From: Apostichopus japonicus
Taxonomy: Eukaryota > Echinodermata > Holothuroidea > Aspidochirotida > Stichopodidae
Reading direction: 5' to 3'
Assembly: GCF_037975245.1 (NCBI RefSeq)
Contig: NC_092578.1
Span: 7,033,501-7,097,500, forward strand
Length of the DNA stretch: 64,000 bases
Shown here: one piece after another, positions 36,701-52,600 of the stretch
Numbering within the stretch: position 1 is the stretch's first letter
Layout of the letters: each line of letters starts with the position of its first letter
The notes under the pieces: model-generated
What the model saw: only the letters and a program-made list of their open reading frames with translations
Database searches by the model: none
What the model was told of the DNA's origin: nothing
Position numbers and translations under genes: made by a program

Positions 36701-38617
36701 AGGTCACCAAAGGTCAGTTAGATGCCAAAAACCAATATATTAAAAACAGCAATAACTCCCATTGACAGGGTCCGACATGGTTGATATTTTGGGAGTAGTT
36801 GTGAATGGGGTAAGGGATCTTTTCCAAACATAACGGTAATGTGATCGAAGGTCAACAAAGGTCAATTAATGATAAAAAACTAGTATTTTTGCCATAACTT
36901 GAGAACGAAATGTCCGTTAGGGTTGGGAGTTGCTGTAATGTTATTCAATTGTCGACCCGCATCTGGGTGACCCTTGACCTCAATTTGACCTCTGGTGACC
37001 TTTACGTGTTTTTGTGGATTTTTACAGTTTTGATGCTATTTTCAGATGTCAAAGGTACCTTCTGATCATAAATGTCAATAGGTTGACCCCGTGTGACCTT
37101 TATGTGCGAAGTTATATCGGGTCAAAGTTTTTCGGTCGGAGTTAGGATGGTTGTACAGACTTGTCGTTTTGTTTTTTGGAATCAGGAGATTAAACTACAT
37201 CTGAAACCAAGGTCAAAAGGTCAAAGGTCACATTAGAAAAAATGTGCTTATTTTGGGAGGAAACGAGCAAAAAAGAAAATGTTTGGTTTTGATGCCAGAT
37301 TTGGATATCAAAGGTACCTTCCGATCAAAAATGTCAATTGGTTGACACCCGTGTGACCTTCGTGTGCGAAGTTATACGAGGTCAAAGTTAATTTTCAGAC
37401 ATTTAATGCAACAACTCCCAGTTCCAAGGTGTGACATGGTTGATATTTTTGGACAAGTTGCAAATGGTATAGGGGAATATTTTCAAACTTAAAGGTCATG
37501 TGATCCGAGGTCACCAAAGGTCAATTAATGTTAAAAAAACTAGTATTTTGGGGGTAGAAAATGGGCAAAGAAAAAATGTTTCAATTTGTATAGTTTAATG
37601 CTCTATTTAGGTCTCATCAATCAAAAATGTCAATAAGTTGACCCAAGGTGACCTTTGTATGTTAAGTTATATGAGGTCAAAGTTAATTTTCAGACATTTA
37701 GTGTAATAACTCCCAGTGCCAAGGTGTTACACAGTTGATATTTTGAGACAAGTTGCAAATGGTATAGGGAAATATTTTCAAAGTTAACGGTCATGTGATG
37801 CGAGGTCACCAAAGGTCAATTAATGATAAAAAACTAGTATTTTTGCGATAACTTGAGAACAAATTGTCCTTTAGGGTTGGGAGTTGCTTCAATGTAATCC
37901 AATTGTCGACCCGCATCTGGGTGACCCTTGACCTCAATTTGACCTCTGGTGACCTTTTCGTTTTTTTGTGGATTTTTACAGTTTCGATGCTATTTTCAGA
38001 TGTCAAAGGTACCTTCTGATCATAAATGTCAATTGGTTGACCCCCGTGTGACCTTCGTGTGCGAAGTTATATGAGGTCAAAGTTAATTTTCACACATTTA
38101 ATGCAATAACTCCCAGTTCCAAGGTGTGACAAGGTTGATTTTTTTGTAGTAGTTGCAAATGGTATAGGGGAATATTTTCAAACTTAACGGTCATGTGGTA
38201 CAAGGTCACCAAAGGTCAATTAATGATAAAAAACTAGTATTTTTGCGATAACTTGAGAAAAAATTGTCCGTTAGGGTTGGGAGTTGCTTCAATGTTATCC
38301 AATTGTCGACCCGCATCTGGGTGACCCTTGACCTCAATTTGACCTCTGGTGACCTTTTCGTGTTTTGTGGATTTTTACAGTTTCGATGCTATTTTCAGAT
38401 GTCAAAGGTACCTTCTGATCATAAATGTCAATGGGTTGACCCCCGTGTGACCTTCGTGTGCGAAGTTATATGAGGTCAAAGTTAATTTTCAGACATTTAA
38501 TGCAATATCTCCCAGTTGCAAGGTGTCACAAGGTTGATATTTTTGGAGTAGTTGCAAATGGTATAGGGGAATATTTTCAAACTTAACGGTCATGTGGTAC
38601 AAGGTCACCAAAGGTCA
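36701..38617 (+). promoter_or_regulatory. Array of AGGTCA direct repeats (DR4), potential nuclear-receptor sites
   Basis: Six AGGTCA-NNNN-AGGTCA pairs occur at 36701-36716, 36849-36864, 37508-37523, 37803-37818, 38203-38218 and 38602-38617; five have spacer CCAA and one ACAA. In the opposite orientation, triples TGACCT-(5)-TGACCT-(4)-TGACCT occur at 36975-37001, 37929-37955 and 38329-38355. DR4 and DR5 are the spacings preferred by TR/LXR-type and RAR-type heterodimers with RXR. The sites belong to the repeat unit; whether any receptor binds is unknown. Confidence 0.6.
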
Positions 38618-39172
38618 ATTAATGATAAAAAACTAGTATTTTGGGGGGAGAAAATGGGCAAAGAAAAAATGTTTGTATTTTTACAGTCATGCTCTATTTA
38701 GGTCTCACCGATCAAAAATGTCAATTGGTTGACCTCCCGGTGACCTTTGTGTGTGAAGTTATGTATACAAGTTCAAAGTTAATTTTTAGACATTTAATGC
38801 AATTAAATCTCAATGCCAAGGTGTGACATGGTTGATATTTTGGGACAAGTTGTGAATGGGGTGGTGGAACATTTTGAAACTTAAAGGTCATGTCATCTGA
38901 GGTCACCAATGTTATCATATCTGTTGACACGCTTGTAGGTCTCTTATATTTCTTACATTTTCGACGCCATATTAAGATCTCAAAAGTGCCTTTTCATCAA
39001 AAATCCGATCGTATTTTGTGATCACAAAAGTGTTGGCTACAGTGTTGGTTACTTTATGGGAACATGTAGGACCACAATTACTTGGACTATTTGAGCCCAA
39101 TCTTGCTTGATAATATTATGTGTATTGTCATATACCCCAAGCAAGGAACCACAGTGCCCTTGGGCTCTTGTT

Positions 39173-42016
39173 TCTGATTGGGAGGGTGTGGTATAGGGGG
39201 ATGTATAAGTATGTAGAAGTAGCTGGGATGCAGGGGGGGGGGGCACCAAAGGGGCAGAGCACTGGAGGAGTCTAGCAGTCCCCTGGTAGCTGCCGCATTT
39301 CTAAATGTTTGTCGTTGTTAGTGATTTACAAGCCAAGAAAGGAAAAGTTTTAGGCTTTGTTTATCGGCAGAAGGGTGTGTTAATTCCACCCCCCCCCGTC
39401 CCCTCACCTTTCTATGGTATACACAGTGATTGTGATTGGAAGGGAAACATGCTTATGTAATGAAATGACACCAGCTTAAAGGCATTGAAGACTCACCCAA
39501 AACCGCGTACGGCCATCTGAAAAAGTTAACTTTCTGTTGCTTGCAAGTGACGTTTTGTTCGTGTCGCTACGAAATGCAGACAGTAATGAAAGGTGATACC
39601 TTGTTATCTTTAGCTGGACCTGAGATGTCCATCGCTGTATCGTGTATACACTGTGCTGTGGGTATTGACCACAGCTGTATGTACTGACTGTACACTAGTG
39701 TCTAATTATCGACGGTAGCAAGCTGTATGTGTATTTTCTGGGATCGATGGTGGTGTCTAATACTTCTGTTACACCCCATTTGAAACTAGGTCAGATAACC
39801 GGCATGAGACGTTTCTTTTTGTGCGAGTCTTCAAACGCTTTAACTTGTTCCATATTACCACTCCTGTTTGTAGAGTGTACCCAATGTGGAATGTTACTCC
39901 TCTCCAGCCTCCAAAACTCATATGATGTAAATTAATAGTTATGTTAATACATCCCTACCCTATTACACATAACCATGGTTCCATAGATGGTGTATACCTG
40001 CATATCTGGCAGGTCTGTAGATTTTGGTGTAGATATTTTGTTCACAGTCAATCATTTTTATCAAGTCTCAAAGGCATGTTATTTATTTTAAATACCTTTT
40101 ATAACCTTCCAAAATAAACAGGTGTCATTACCCTCAGTTTCAAGATATTTTAGCTCCTGTTAATAGTTGAATAGATTTATCTTGGAAAGGCTGAGTGACT
40201 TTTTTTATTTTCTCTAACATATTTTAAACTTTTTGCACTTCCAATATTTCAGAATGTATATTTGCCATTTAAGGAATGATATGTGTTTATCAATATAATC
40301 TATTACAAATTTTGCATTATAGTAGCAACTAACTTTCAGTTATTCAGAGTGAAGAGTTTGATGGCTTTAGTGCTTGAACCAGCTTCAAAAAGTTCTTCTC
40401 TCAATAAAAATGATCAAAATCAAAAAAGAAAATAAAAAACAGGCCAACACCTGTGCCAGGACTTCGGTATTATTTTGAATCAAGTTTTATTGGTATTCAA
40501 CATTGAAATGTTTATGTCAAATCCTTCTCCAGTGTATTGTTAAGATTGTTGCTGTTATTCAATGGAGCAGTCTGTTTGAATCATTAATTACTCCTCTGCA
40601 TGAGAATTAAGGAATTTCCACCAAAAAAAAAAATCTCCATAACCCCATTGCTACCTCAAAAATGAGAAATACTTCAAAAGTTGGGATAACCCTTTATAGT
40701 GGTGGTCAAGTATAGAAGTCCTGGTCATCATTCATTTGTGCATTCATACACACTTGGCTGGATTCTTTATCAAACTAACCTATCATGCAACTAACCTACA
40801 TCTAACAGACCTACAGACTAACCTACAGACTAACCTACAGACTAACCTACAGACTAACCCACAGACTAACCTAATCATGCAACTAACCTACTTAGTGATA
40901 CATGTTTGTGATTGATGATGTTTTATGTGTAAATCATGTTGTGAGGTGTTACTTAGTAGTGGTCTATTAGTTCTTGACTGATGATGCTATTGTAGTTACA
41001 AATTATTAATATTTATTCGAAATGGATACTATGTTTATTAGCATTTAGCAATCAGCTAAAACAGTAATGCAAACTCTGTGTATGAATGTAAAAAAAGAAA
41101 CCAGTGATGAATACACCAACAAGAAAACAGTTTATCACATCTGTTGAGTGTTCTACAAAATATTAAAGACTGCAAGGAAGTTTGTGTCTAGAAATAACGG
41201 TCTTCCATACCAGGACCCACCCCTGAAGTAAGATCCAGCACTCTGAAAACATAGTTCCATTGCAAATCTACACTGAAAATTTATGAGGTGAATACAATAT
41301 ATTTTGTTGGTATTTGGTTATATTATTACAAATGTCTACCAGTGCAGCCTTTTATATTTAAATGTTAGTGTACAGGCATATGGCATTAGCAGAGTGTATT
41401 AAAAGTCGACCTAGTGGGACAGATTACGAAGCAATAGTTTATAAAAAAATATTAGCTATTAATTTTGAGGTGTATGAGTTCCCATATTTGCTCCTCCAGA
41501 ACCAAGATTATTTGCAATGACATTTAATCTTGTACTCTAGGATGGACTGAATAACATCAGTATATATTTTATTGATATTTTAAAGTTAAAAATAGTGTGA
41601 TTTCTGATATTTATTTTCCATTTTCCCTGAGCAAATAAAAATATGATATTTAAAATAGATGTTCAAGTTGTCTCTTCATTGATCCTTCATGAAATTTTAC
41701 TTCAATTTAATTTTACAAACATCACCAACCATTAACACATAACAGTTTATTGAACTTGCATTGCATTGTTGAGGAAGTGGGTCATTGCATTGGGGGGGGG
41801 GGGAGAAAATCAGAGAAACCAAAAATAAAAATGCAATGGAGATTGGAAAATTGTCTTTTCCTCTGAATGTTTATTTTTATTTCTCTGGTTTAGAGACAAT
41901 TACATATCAACATCTAATCACCTCCATTCCCAGAAAGATACTCTACACTGTGCCTTGACAATTTGTCACAACCGATAATCCAATCCTTCCAGAGTAGATA
42001 CACAGTCCACTGTGTA
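39173..42016. other. Gene-free region between repeat element and RPL37A
   Basis: Contains a poly(G) run at about 39232-39243, a minisatellite (40804-40873) and AT-rich DNA. TTTATT at 41870-41875, which is AATAAA on the minus strand, is a plausible RPL37A polyadenylation signal about 140 nt past its stop. Nothing else was recognised. Confidence 0.5.
40804..40873. repeat. 12-bp minisatellite
   Basis: Five to six copies of CCTACAGACTAA, with one C variant in the last copies. Confidence 0.93.
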
Positions 42017-45120
<3,104 letters not shown>

Positions 45121-45545
45121 CTCTGTAATTGTAACACACAGTATATTAGAAAAGGCAGACCGAGAAACCTTTGACCTATGTTTTAGCATACGGTACGAGA
45201 ACGACTGGACCACTACGTCTACGATGAAATTTGTATTCGACTACAACTGGAAATCTCATCCAATCAAGAAGAAGCCAAGTTATGTTTATTCATTTAGGTA
45301 GTTTCCCCGTCTCTTTTCAACTACAGTTGCACGCTGTCCATGTAAACAAATCACAGCTGTACGCGACGAATACCATGGCTCGGAGGAATACCTTTCTTAC
45401 CTTCGTCGGAAAACTCTTGTTTCAGAGGGCTCAAAGTAGATAGCAGGTTCCGTGCAGTTACAGACACGAATATCGTCTCTGCATATCGAAAAACATTCAG
45501 AAGGAGTGTATGGCGGTTACTGTTAGTGTACACGGGAGATTTACC
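45121..45545. promoter_or_regulatory. RPL37A promoter, possibly bidirectional
   Basis: The RPL37A start and TOP-like tract lie at its left end. A strong-context ATG (ACCATGG, 45546) for a possible plus-strand gene lies at its right end. No TATA box was seen on either side. Confidence 0.4.
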
Positions 45546-48500
45546 ATGGCAAGCAAAATTGTGAGCTGACGGTCAACGCAGTGAAGTACAACTTATATCT
45601 CCGGCGACCGTAATGCTTTTTACTAACTTAGTGTGTCAGTGTTGATAGCTAGCACGACTCATTCTCGGCCTAGGTACCTTGCACTAAAGTTTATGGAGGC
45701 ACCTAGTTACTGATTTTCAGACGACTGCATGAAAGTATATTGGCTATCCTATAAAAAAACACTTCATTACTTACGAGCTTGGATGGAAATAACAATCAAA
45801 CATTCAACTGGGAGCAGCAGTTATTGGAAAAGATGATATCGTGAGGGCAATACTCAATATTACTACTAGTAAGTCAGACCTATAGGCTAGACCATAAGTC
45901 GTATAGTGTGGTCATGGTAGGCTAACTATTACGCTGACGACATGAGACGAACAGAGATATGTATGTGCCTTGCGTAGAATCTGTTTCTTTTAAGCAAAAG
46001 TTCACATTTTCCAATGAGAAGGTCGCAAACCTAGACAGCATAATTAACATTTTGTAACAGTTTGCATTGTCATAACCTGTCTAATCATTCTATTTGCACA
46101 TTTTGTAATTCTGTTGTAGCAAGGCAAGGTGAGTTATATTCACACTTAAGAATTTGACATTGCAATAAGTTCATACTTATATATGGTCAAATGAATGTAA
46201 ATGATTAACAATGTTCAATGACAAACATGATCAGTAAGTTAATTTCTGTAGAAGCATCTTTGTTACCCAGAATGATGCCATTTTGGTACATATTGTGGTG
46301 TGTGTGTGGTCTATCTTATTGAGTGAATTCTACATGTTTGGCCTCTACAAGGGGTTATCGATGAGGGCCTAGGCCTATATCATACTAAGATAAACAAGAT
46401 AGTTTCATTTCAACTTTATTACATCCCTTAAAAGTTAAGTATATGCTTGCAATAAAGGCATAGAAAAATATACCAAGGAATGCCTAAATTCAAGAAAAGA
46501 AAAATATAATTGTAGCCACTATTTTGCAATTGTGGAGCTTCTCCACAATATTCTCAATATTTGTTCCAAAATTCTAATAAAGAAATCAATCATTCTAGTT
46601 GAATTTATCAATTTTTAGGAACTCAGCTATTAGGAATCTCTCATTTATGAGAATACTAAATCATAGTAGCAAAACATTTTTTTTTTTAAATTTGCTTGCT
46701 CCTCTCAAGATTTTTCTGCAGATGCCTATGCATACTTTTAAAGAATAAGTCCATACCACTGGTACTGATATTTCCCATAACAGCTAATACCTTCATGTCA
46801 TCACAGGGAATAATCAAATGCTTATAGTTATTTGCATAGCAATTTCTCATGTCTCTAACTTTTGATAACATTCTGAAACAGTTTGCATTTGTTTTATAGC
46901 AGAATGACTATCTTTTGCATAGTACACTACTAGTTTGCAGTATAGCAATACTGGATAAATTATTCCATATATCATGCCTATTACTATAAGCCAGGCTTGC
47001 TAACTCCTATGTCCAGGGGGACTAAACTATAAATTGCTTTTTTTCTTTCTTTAGGTTGTCTTTTACTGGTGGAAGACAAAAAGAGGGAAGGTTTTTATTG
47101 TCTTTGTTCTTCATCTCTATCAACCATTCCGGATGAGTAATGAAGGGAGTTATTCAGACTGGATCTTTGCTCTGGACAAACCGTGAGTTAATCTCTCCAT
47201 AGAAATTAATTTAAAGTCTCAATATGTGTTTGCCGATGAATTTCGGAAAACAAACTTCTGAAGCAGATTCAATGTTTCTTATTCTAAATGCCCACTGACC
47301 AGGTGGGTTTAATGGAGAAAAGCTGCCGCAATCTAAAGAAAGAAATTTATTTTCTGTTACCCTTATGGTGCGAGTGATTTACCGTAAAATCACTGCAACC
47401 ACCTATTTCAGCATGTTCATTACACAATGTAACCTATATATATGTGTATCGTCCACACGTAAGTAAACAAAACAGAGAGATCTGATTGGCGCATGATCTG
47501 TTGGGCGAGGCTTGCAAATTTTGAGTGAAGTCTGTAGAATCTAGGGATTCGTTGAAAAAAATGGCGAATTTTATTCAGTTCAAATTTCGTAATGACAGAT
47601 AACTCAATAAATATAATGATTATTAATGTAAAAATTGCATAGAACGGTGTTATGTGCACTGAGCTTTTAGGGCAGTAAGCTGGAAAGGTCGAAGTTAAAA
47701 TTTGGCAAACACTCATTGAGACTTTAATATACATATCTATGGCATCACACCTGCTTGCTTCAAGTTCACTGTTGGTCAAGTCTGTTTGTCCCCACAGTAG
47801 GTTTTAAATACTACCTTTAATTTATTCGGCATATTGGAATGCTCTCCTCCATAAAAAGAAAGATGGTGTTTTATCATTTAGCAGTAATAACTGTGTAACA
47901 TTCAGTCCTGTGAATTTGAAAGGTCAAAATGGCCAGAACAAGCATAGAACCTCTGACATCAGGAAATAACTATTTTGTGATCCAACAACTGGTCCTGAGC
48001 TGATCTTACAAGATTAATGTTTTCTTTCTTAATCCTTCTTAATCCCCTGCCTTTTGATTTTGTATTCACCTCCATTGACTAATTAACCCACATTGTTGCA
48101 TCAGTCTCCACAGCCCTTTTATATTATCACATGTATCGCTATCCCTGTCATCTTTCCTCTTTTATATCTGTCTTTCTATTCATTGTTTGGTTGTCAAGTT
48201 TAACTGTCTGTCCATCTGCATCTTCCACGGTCTGTTTATGTTTCAATCTAGCCACCGAAGAAGATCCTGCTAGAGGATAGAAACATCACACCCTCTAATG
48301 TATTTAGTGACTACACAGGCTTTTTACAATAGATGAGCATTGTGTCATAAAAACAGTTTTTTCCCAACATTTCCGTTTTCAAATTTGACATCTGGTAGGG
48401 ATGCTCACACAGTTAATATTAACTGGTTGAATGAAACTAGCTGGCTTCTTTCTTACCTCTTTAGTTGGTTAGGGTATTGAACTTTGTCGCTGCTTTAGTT

Positions 48501-49621
48501 TGGTATCAATTATTTCAGCGTATTGGTAACTTGTCCCTCCACCTCCAAAGAACCACTCACCACTAGGTTTCTCATATAGCCTGCATCACTGATCAATGAC
48601 CACAGCCAGATTACATTCCATGTCAGTGGAAGCTGGATAGGATTCAAAGAGATAGTATCTTCCCAAATTTGCGGAAAGGACTATAGTCACCAACTCACTG
48701 GAAAAAGTGTCTCAAAGATTATAACTTAAATTAAATTCCTATATGTTTCATTCCTGAGTAACCAGTACACACTTATTTCGTTTTATGTTTTGAGTATTTA
48801 ACCATTGCAAAATATTTCTTGATGTACTTGATATTTTAAGAAAGCACCCCAGATACCCAGAAAGGACTTGCATCATAGCTTACTTCACCCATAATATTCT
48901 TCCTTTGAATTACTTGTCTGTATATAGACATACGGTATATGAGACTGATTTTTTGGTTTGTTCTAAAGTTTACCTTCTTGCTTAGTAATTACTTGTAATT
49001 TGCTCTCCATGGTATAGAAAACCAGAAATCGAGTTCATCCAACCTCTACTTTTGTGAGTTAACATGTATACAAGGTTTTTAGACTTTGACCTTTTTTGAC
49101 CTCAAATGACCTTTGACCTCTACCGAAAGCAATGTGTTTCTTCAACCCAATATGGTGCATCCACATACCAAATATGAAGTTCATCCACATTACGGTTTTG
49201 AGTTACAGTGTTTATAGATTTTCAGACTTTGACCTCTGTTGATCTCAAGTGACCTTTGACCTCCACAGAAAACAGTAGGGGTCCTCTACTCAACTACGTG
49301 TATCTATGAAGTTTATCCACTGTACTGTACATACAGTTTGTGAGTTTTCATGTTTACAGGCCAAGGGGTCACACACGCACATGTCAACACCATCGCATAC
49401 TGTAGATTCCTTTTGCCTCTGTTGAGAGAAATTTTTTGGGATTAATTAATGTCTTTCTATATGAACTCCTTCAATCTACTTTCAGTAATCGAAATGCTCC
49501 TCCTAAAATCTGGTATGCGTTAGTTGAGTCGTCCCGGTTGTGTATTTTTGCTACGATGACACACAGTAAACTGAAAAGAACCAAAGGTCTTGGTCTGTCT
49601 AACATGAAATATACCCAATAA
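45546..49621 (+). CDS. Candidate small gene, unknown product (92 aa model)
   Basis: I do not recognise this protein. Three pieces splice in phase: 45546-45560 (ATG in an ACCATGG context, donor GTGAGC), 47055-47182 (pyrimidine-rich acceptor CTTTCTTTAG, donor GTGAGT) and 49486-49621 (acceptor TACTTTCAG, stop TAA). The 92-residue product has a hydrophobic, aromatic stretch at about 6-25 (VVFYWW to VFIVFVL) that could be a membrane anchor or signal, then a polar middle (MSNEGSYSDW), a PPKIW motif and a basic C-terminus. It is divergent from RPL37A. A shorter product could start at the internal ATG at 47133. Intron 2 carries a TTAA MITE and an AGGTCA-rich repeat. It could equally be a spliced non-coding RNA or chance. 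Confidence 0.3.
45561..47054. other. Non-coding stretch (possible intron)
   Basis: No other exon is supported. A 9-nt segment at about 46120-46128 lies between a good acceptor (TTCTGTTGTAG) and donor (GTGAGT), but is too short to judge. Around 46395-46450 is a TTTCATTTCAACTTTATT segment like retroelement 3' tails. Confidence 0.4.
47215..47723. mobile_element. TTAA-flanked MITE, copy B (509 bp)
   Basis: Perfect TTAA on both sides (47211-47214 and 47724-47727). The terminal inverted repeats are AGTCTCAATATGTGTTTGCC and its complement-type right end (CACTCATTGAGACT). Orientation is opposite to copy A at 7187-7864, which it matches over most of its length. Open frames inside are spurious. Confidence 0.9.
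47728..49059. other. Non-coding stretch
   Basis: Apart from the Penelope-like remnant near 48240-48335, no exon or element was recognised. Confidence 0.45.
48240..48335 (+). mobile_element. Degenerate Penelope-like fragment
   Basis: Contains CGAAGAAGATCCTGCTAGAG followed by GATAGAAAC and, further on, ACTACACAGGCTTTTTACA. This is the same order as the fragment at 21316-21420 on the other strand. The hammerhead core is broken (CCGAAGA in place of CTGANGA, TAGAAAC in place of TCGAAAC). Confidence 0.5.
49081..49400. repeat. AGGTCA-rich repeat, two ~145-bp units
   Basis: Two units start near 49081 and 49224. Each opens with four TGACCT-type hexamers spaced by 4, 4 and 1 bases (49087-49119; 49230-49262, with the second hexamer mutated to TGATCT). 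They are followed by similar text (ACAT..CAAATATGAAGTTCATCC and GTATCTATGAAGTTTATCC). A different repeat from 36495-39172, though it uses the same hexamer. Confidence 0.8.
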
Positions 49622-52600
49622 GTAAATGAAATCTTGCCTGCCTTTTCCTGCGCCCTTCTCTGTGCTACTTTTCGCTTCGGTTACAAATCATTTTGTCAGG
49701 TGTATCAGCCAAACCATGAAATTTAGTAAACGCTAATCTCGCAGTTTTTAGTCTGTTAATGTATGAAGACAGCTGTGGATGACAGTCAGATAGCTACCTC
49801 TCTGTGGGAACCTGGATAGGATGTAGCTAAGATCTGGGTACTCTTTTTTTAAAGATCTCTGAATAACCTGATGAGCAAGTCAGTGGTTACTTGTACATTA
49901 GGAAAAATTAAGTAGGAACATTCTTCTGTATTGGTGTGGTTTTAAACTCAGAGACATGTATGTATAGAAAAAGCAGGGCAGGTTATCCATGTAAGAAGGG
50001 GAACGAAGGTTCAGGTTTTTTTTATTAAAGTGTAAAGTTGTCTGAGATATGGAAGACAAAGTAGGATGTTTATATGACCCTTTCTGCAATCTGCAAACAT
50101 ATCCTAATCTCTTCCTGACCCCTAGATCTCATTTCACTTAAGTTCTATTTTATAGTTCCTTTGCAAAAGATACCTACTTGGTGTGCTACATATAGACATA
50201 TGTTGGTGTACACAGGCATATTTCCACAACTTTGTATCTGGAAATATATGAAAGAAATTGTGATATGAAATGAGTTCAGTTGAAGGCCTTTTTAAAGCCA
50301 TTTTAAAATAATAAAAACAATAATAATAATAATAGTACATATTTGTAAATCGTATTATACCGACAGTCTCAATGCACTTTATTATCAAAAACACGATTAG
50401 ACAATGTGTGCTTTAACAACGATTGGTTTGTTTTTGGGTATAAAGTGATCCCGGACACGAACACATTTGAGAACGAGTGTCAGATCAACACCAGACGCAA
50501 GAAATGAACATGTCACGTTGATTGTTTACTTATCAATTAGCTTGTTATAGTACTGCAACGCGTCAGCCTTGTTTATGCCGAAGTGATGAAAGGAGGGGGG
50601 ATGGGGGGGGGCAGAGTAACCAGAAATGTCCGTTTCTGTGATCCTTGAACATTCACGCTACAATCTCTATCACCCTTGTGGGTCAGGATTCTCCCATGAG
50701 AGGTAGATCACGATAGCGGGTCACATCCTGACTACATGAGCATTCACACTACCAAGGTGTCAGGTCCCCCCTCCCCCCTTGAATTTACAAATGTGGACAA
50801 GGCTTATTGGTGCTCTATTATTTATATGAGGTTATAGGAACATGTTTCGGTTAAACTATTAGAATTGATAAAACAAGGAGTTAAAATTAAGGCCCTCGTC
50901 GAGGAGCCGAACTCATCAATGTAGCCCGACATGACAGTTCCAGGGATTTAGCATATTATTAATAAAGGTGAATTATCTTACAAACTAGATCTTAGAGCTA
51001 TAGAAAAATTACTATAGCACTTACTCATATATATTTCTAATTTTTTTGGAACTACAACATACCCGGAGTAAAAATTGTGTCTGAAGTCATTGTTTAATAG
51101 ACAGTACAATGCAGTACAAATGAATGATATGCGATGATTAAAATTCTGTTATTCCTTTTTTCAGTGTATCTACAGTACGTAGTTGTCTACCTCTTGAAGG
51201 ACCTCTTATCTTTGTTCCTTTTTCATTTAATATTGAAATCCATGATAGTTACTTTTGAGCCAGAGAAATCATTCACGGATCAATTTAGTACCGATGTTTC
51301 ATACCACTGTTCACATGTACAGTAAAGTTCTGCGAGTTAGTGGCATGCCAAAAGATTACTCGGCCGTTCCTGCATGACATCTACGTCAAACCCCTGCGAC
51401 AAAAATCGTCTCTTCCGAGTGTCTACTTTGCTAAATTATTTGCGAACCCTATCGGTTTGTTTATTAATTAAAGTTTAGGCTGGCATCAGAGCCATCTGGT
51501 TAATATTTATCTCAAAATGGGAAAGAAAAGTAAAAGAACCAAGATAAATTTTTCTCTCTTTATCAGACGGCATGCTTCAGGCTCTTCTAATGTACATCTA
51601 AAGGGGAAACCTTGTTAAATTAATTGTGTGTCGAGACTTCTAAAAAGTACAGTACTGTAAATTAGACTGCGAATTGTTCAGCATGTAAGTTCCGAGATGG
51701 GATTATCATTAATGAGAATTAATTTGACTTAATCATGTCTACATGTGATTTATGATAGCTAAAGAAAGTACTAGAATCAGTGTTGGTTCTAACTGGGGAG
51801 GGGGTGTGGGGGGTGGGAGGTAGGGGAGTGTTAGTTATTGGACATTTGCTGAGATGACAACTAGGTGGCAATGGCTTGACAAGTGTCAAAGTCCTGCCAG
51901 GTAGAAGGTTTTGGATCAATTCACTTATCCCCCCCCCACCTCTCCCCTGTTGGATCATTATTTTATTAGGGGTATTTTACAGCAAAGAAAGTTGTTTGTC
52001 TTTCTCAAATTAATTTGGTGAAAGATACTTCACATCCCTAAATTATTTTGATGAATTTGTGAAATCTTATTAATGAGAGTCTGAGAGAGTTTTTACACAA
52101 TTAACAGTAGACAGTATTTTGGAGGGGAGGGGGGAGTTGGCCATACCGCAGGGGATTTGTAGCCACATCTTTCTTCTTTTGACATGGTACCTTACAATTA
52201 GGTGAGCACTTTTTCTTTTTTCATGGCTAGATACTCCTGGGAGAGTGGATTTGCCAGGGTTGGGACAACCCTGCAGCTTGCCTCCCCTTCCTCTGGCTGT
52301 TTCTCGTTGAAATTTTTAATGCTTCCATTCTGTTTTTGTTTTGCTTGAAAAATACATGGTCGACAATAAACTTGTAAACGGTGTCGTTGGAAAACCTCAA
52401 GCCAATAGAATGATGAAGTAAATCTGAATGCATAATGTTAGCATCTGAGAGGGGCAAAGCTGGGGAAAGAGACTGGTGTTAATTCTCAAAGTCTTGAATT
52501 TTGGATGGCTTGCATGACTTCATAATCAGAGAAAGGAATATTAATCATCATTCTTTCCCTTTAATTTCCCCCTTATAATCTTTCATAATGCCCACTCCAA

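Larger units (their letters stand above)
36495..39172. mobile_element. Repeat element of ~400-bp tandem units rich in AGGTCA
   Basis: The left border is a perfect 10-bp hairpin, GGTTCCTTGC / GCAAGGAACC (36495-36524). GCAAGGAACC recurs at 39141-39150 near the right border, followed by GTGCCCTTGGGCTCTTG. Inside, after a GT array, there are about five diverged units; ATAACTCCCA-type words near 36750, 37412, 37707, 38107 and 38505 show spacings of about 400 bp, with one unit shortened to about 295 bp. No protein is encoded. Superfamily unknown. Confidence 0.8.

Noticed and set aside
47420-47779. 119-aa minus-strand frame
   Set aside because: It lies almost wholly inside the TTAA MITE and is matched by disrupted frames in copy A.
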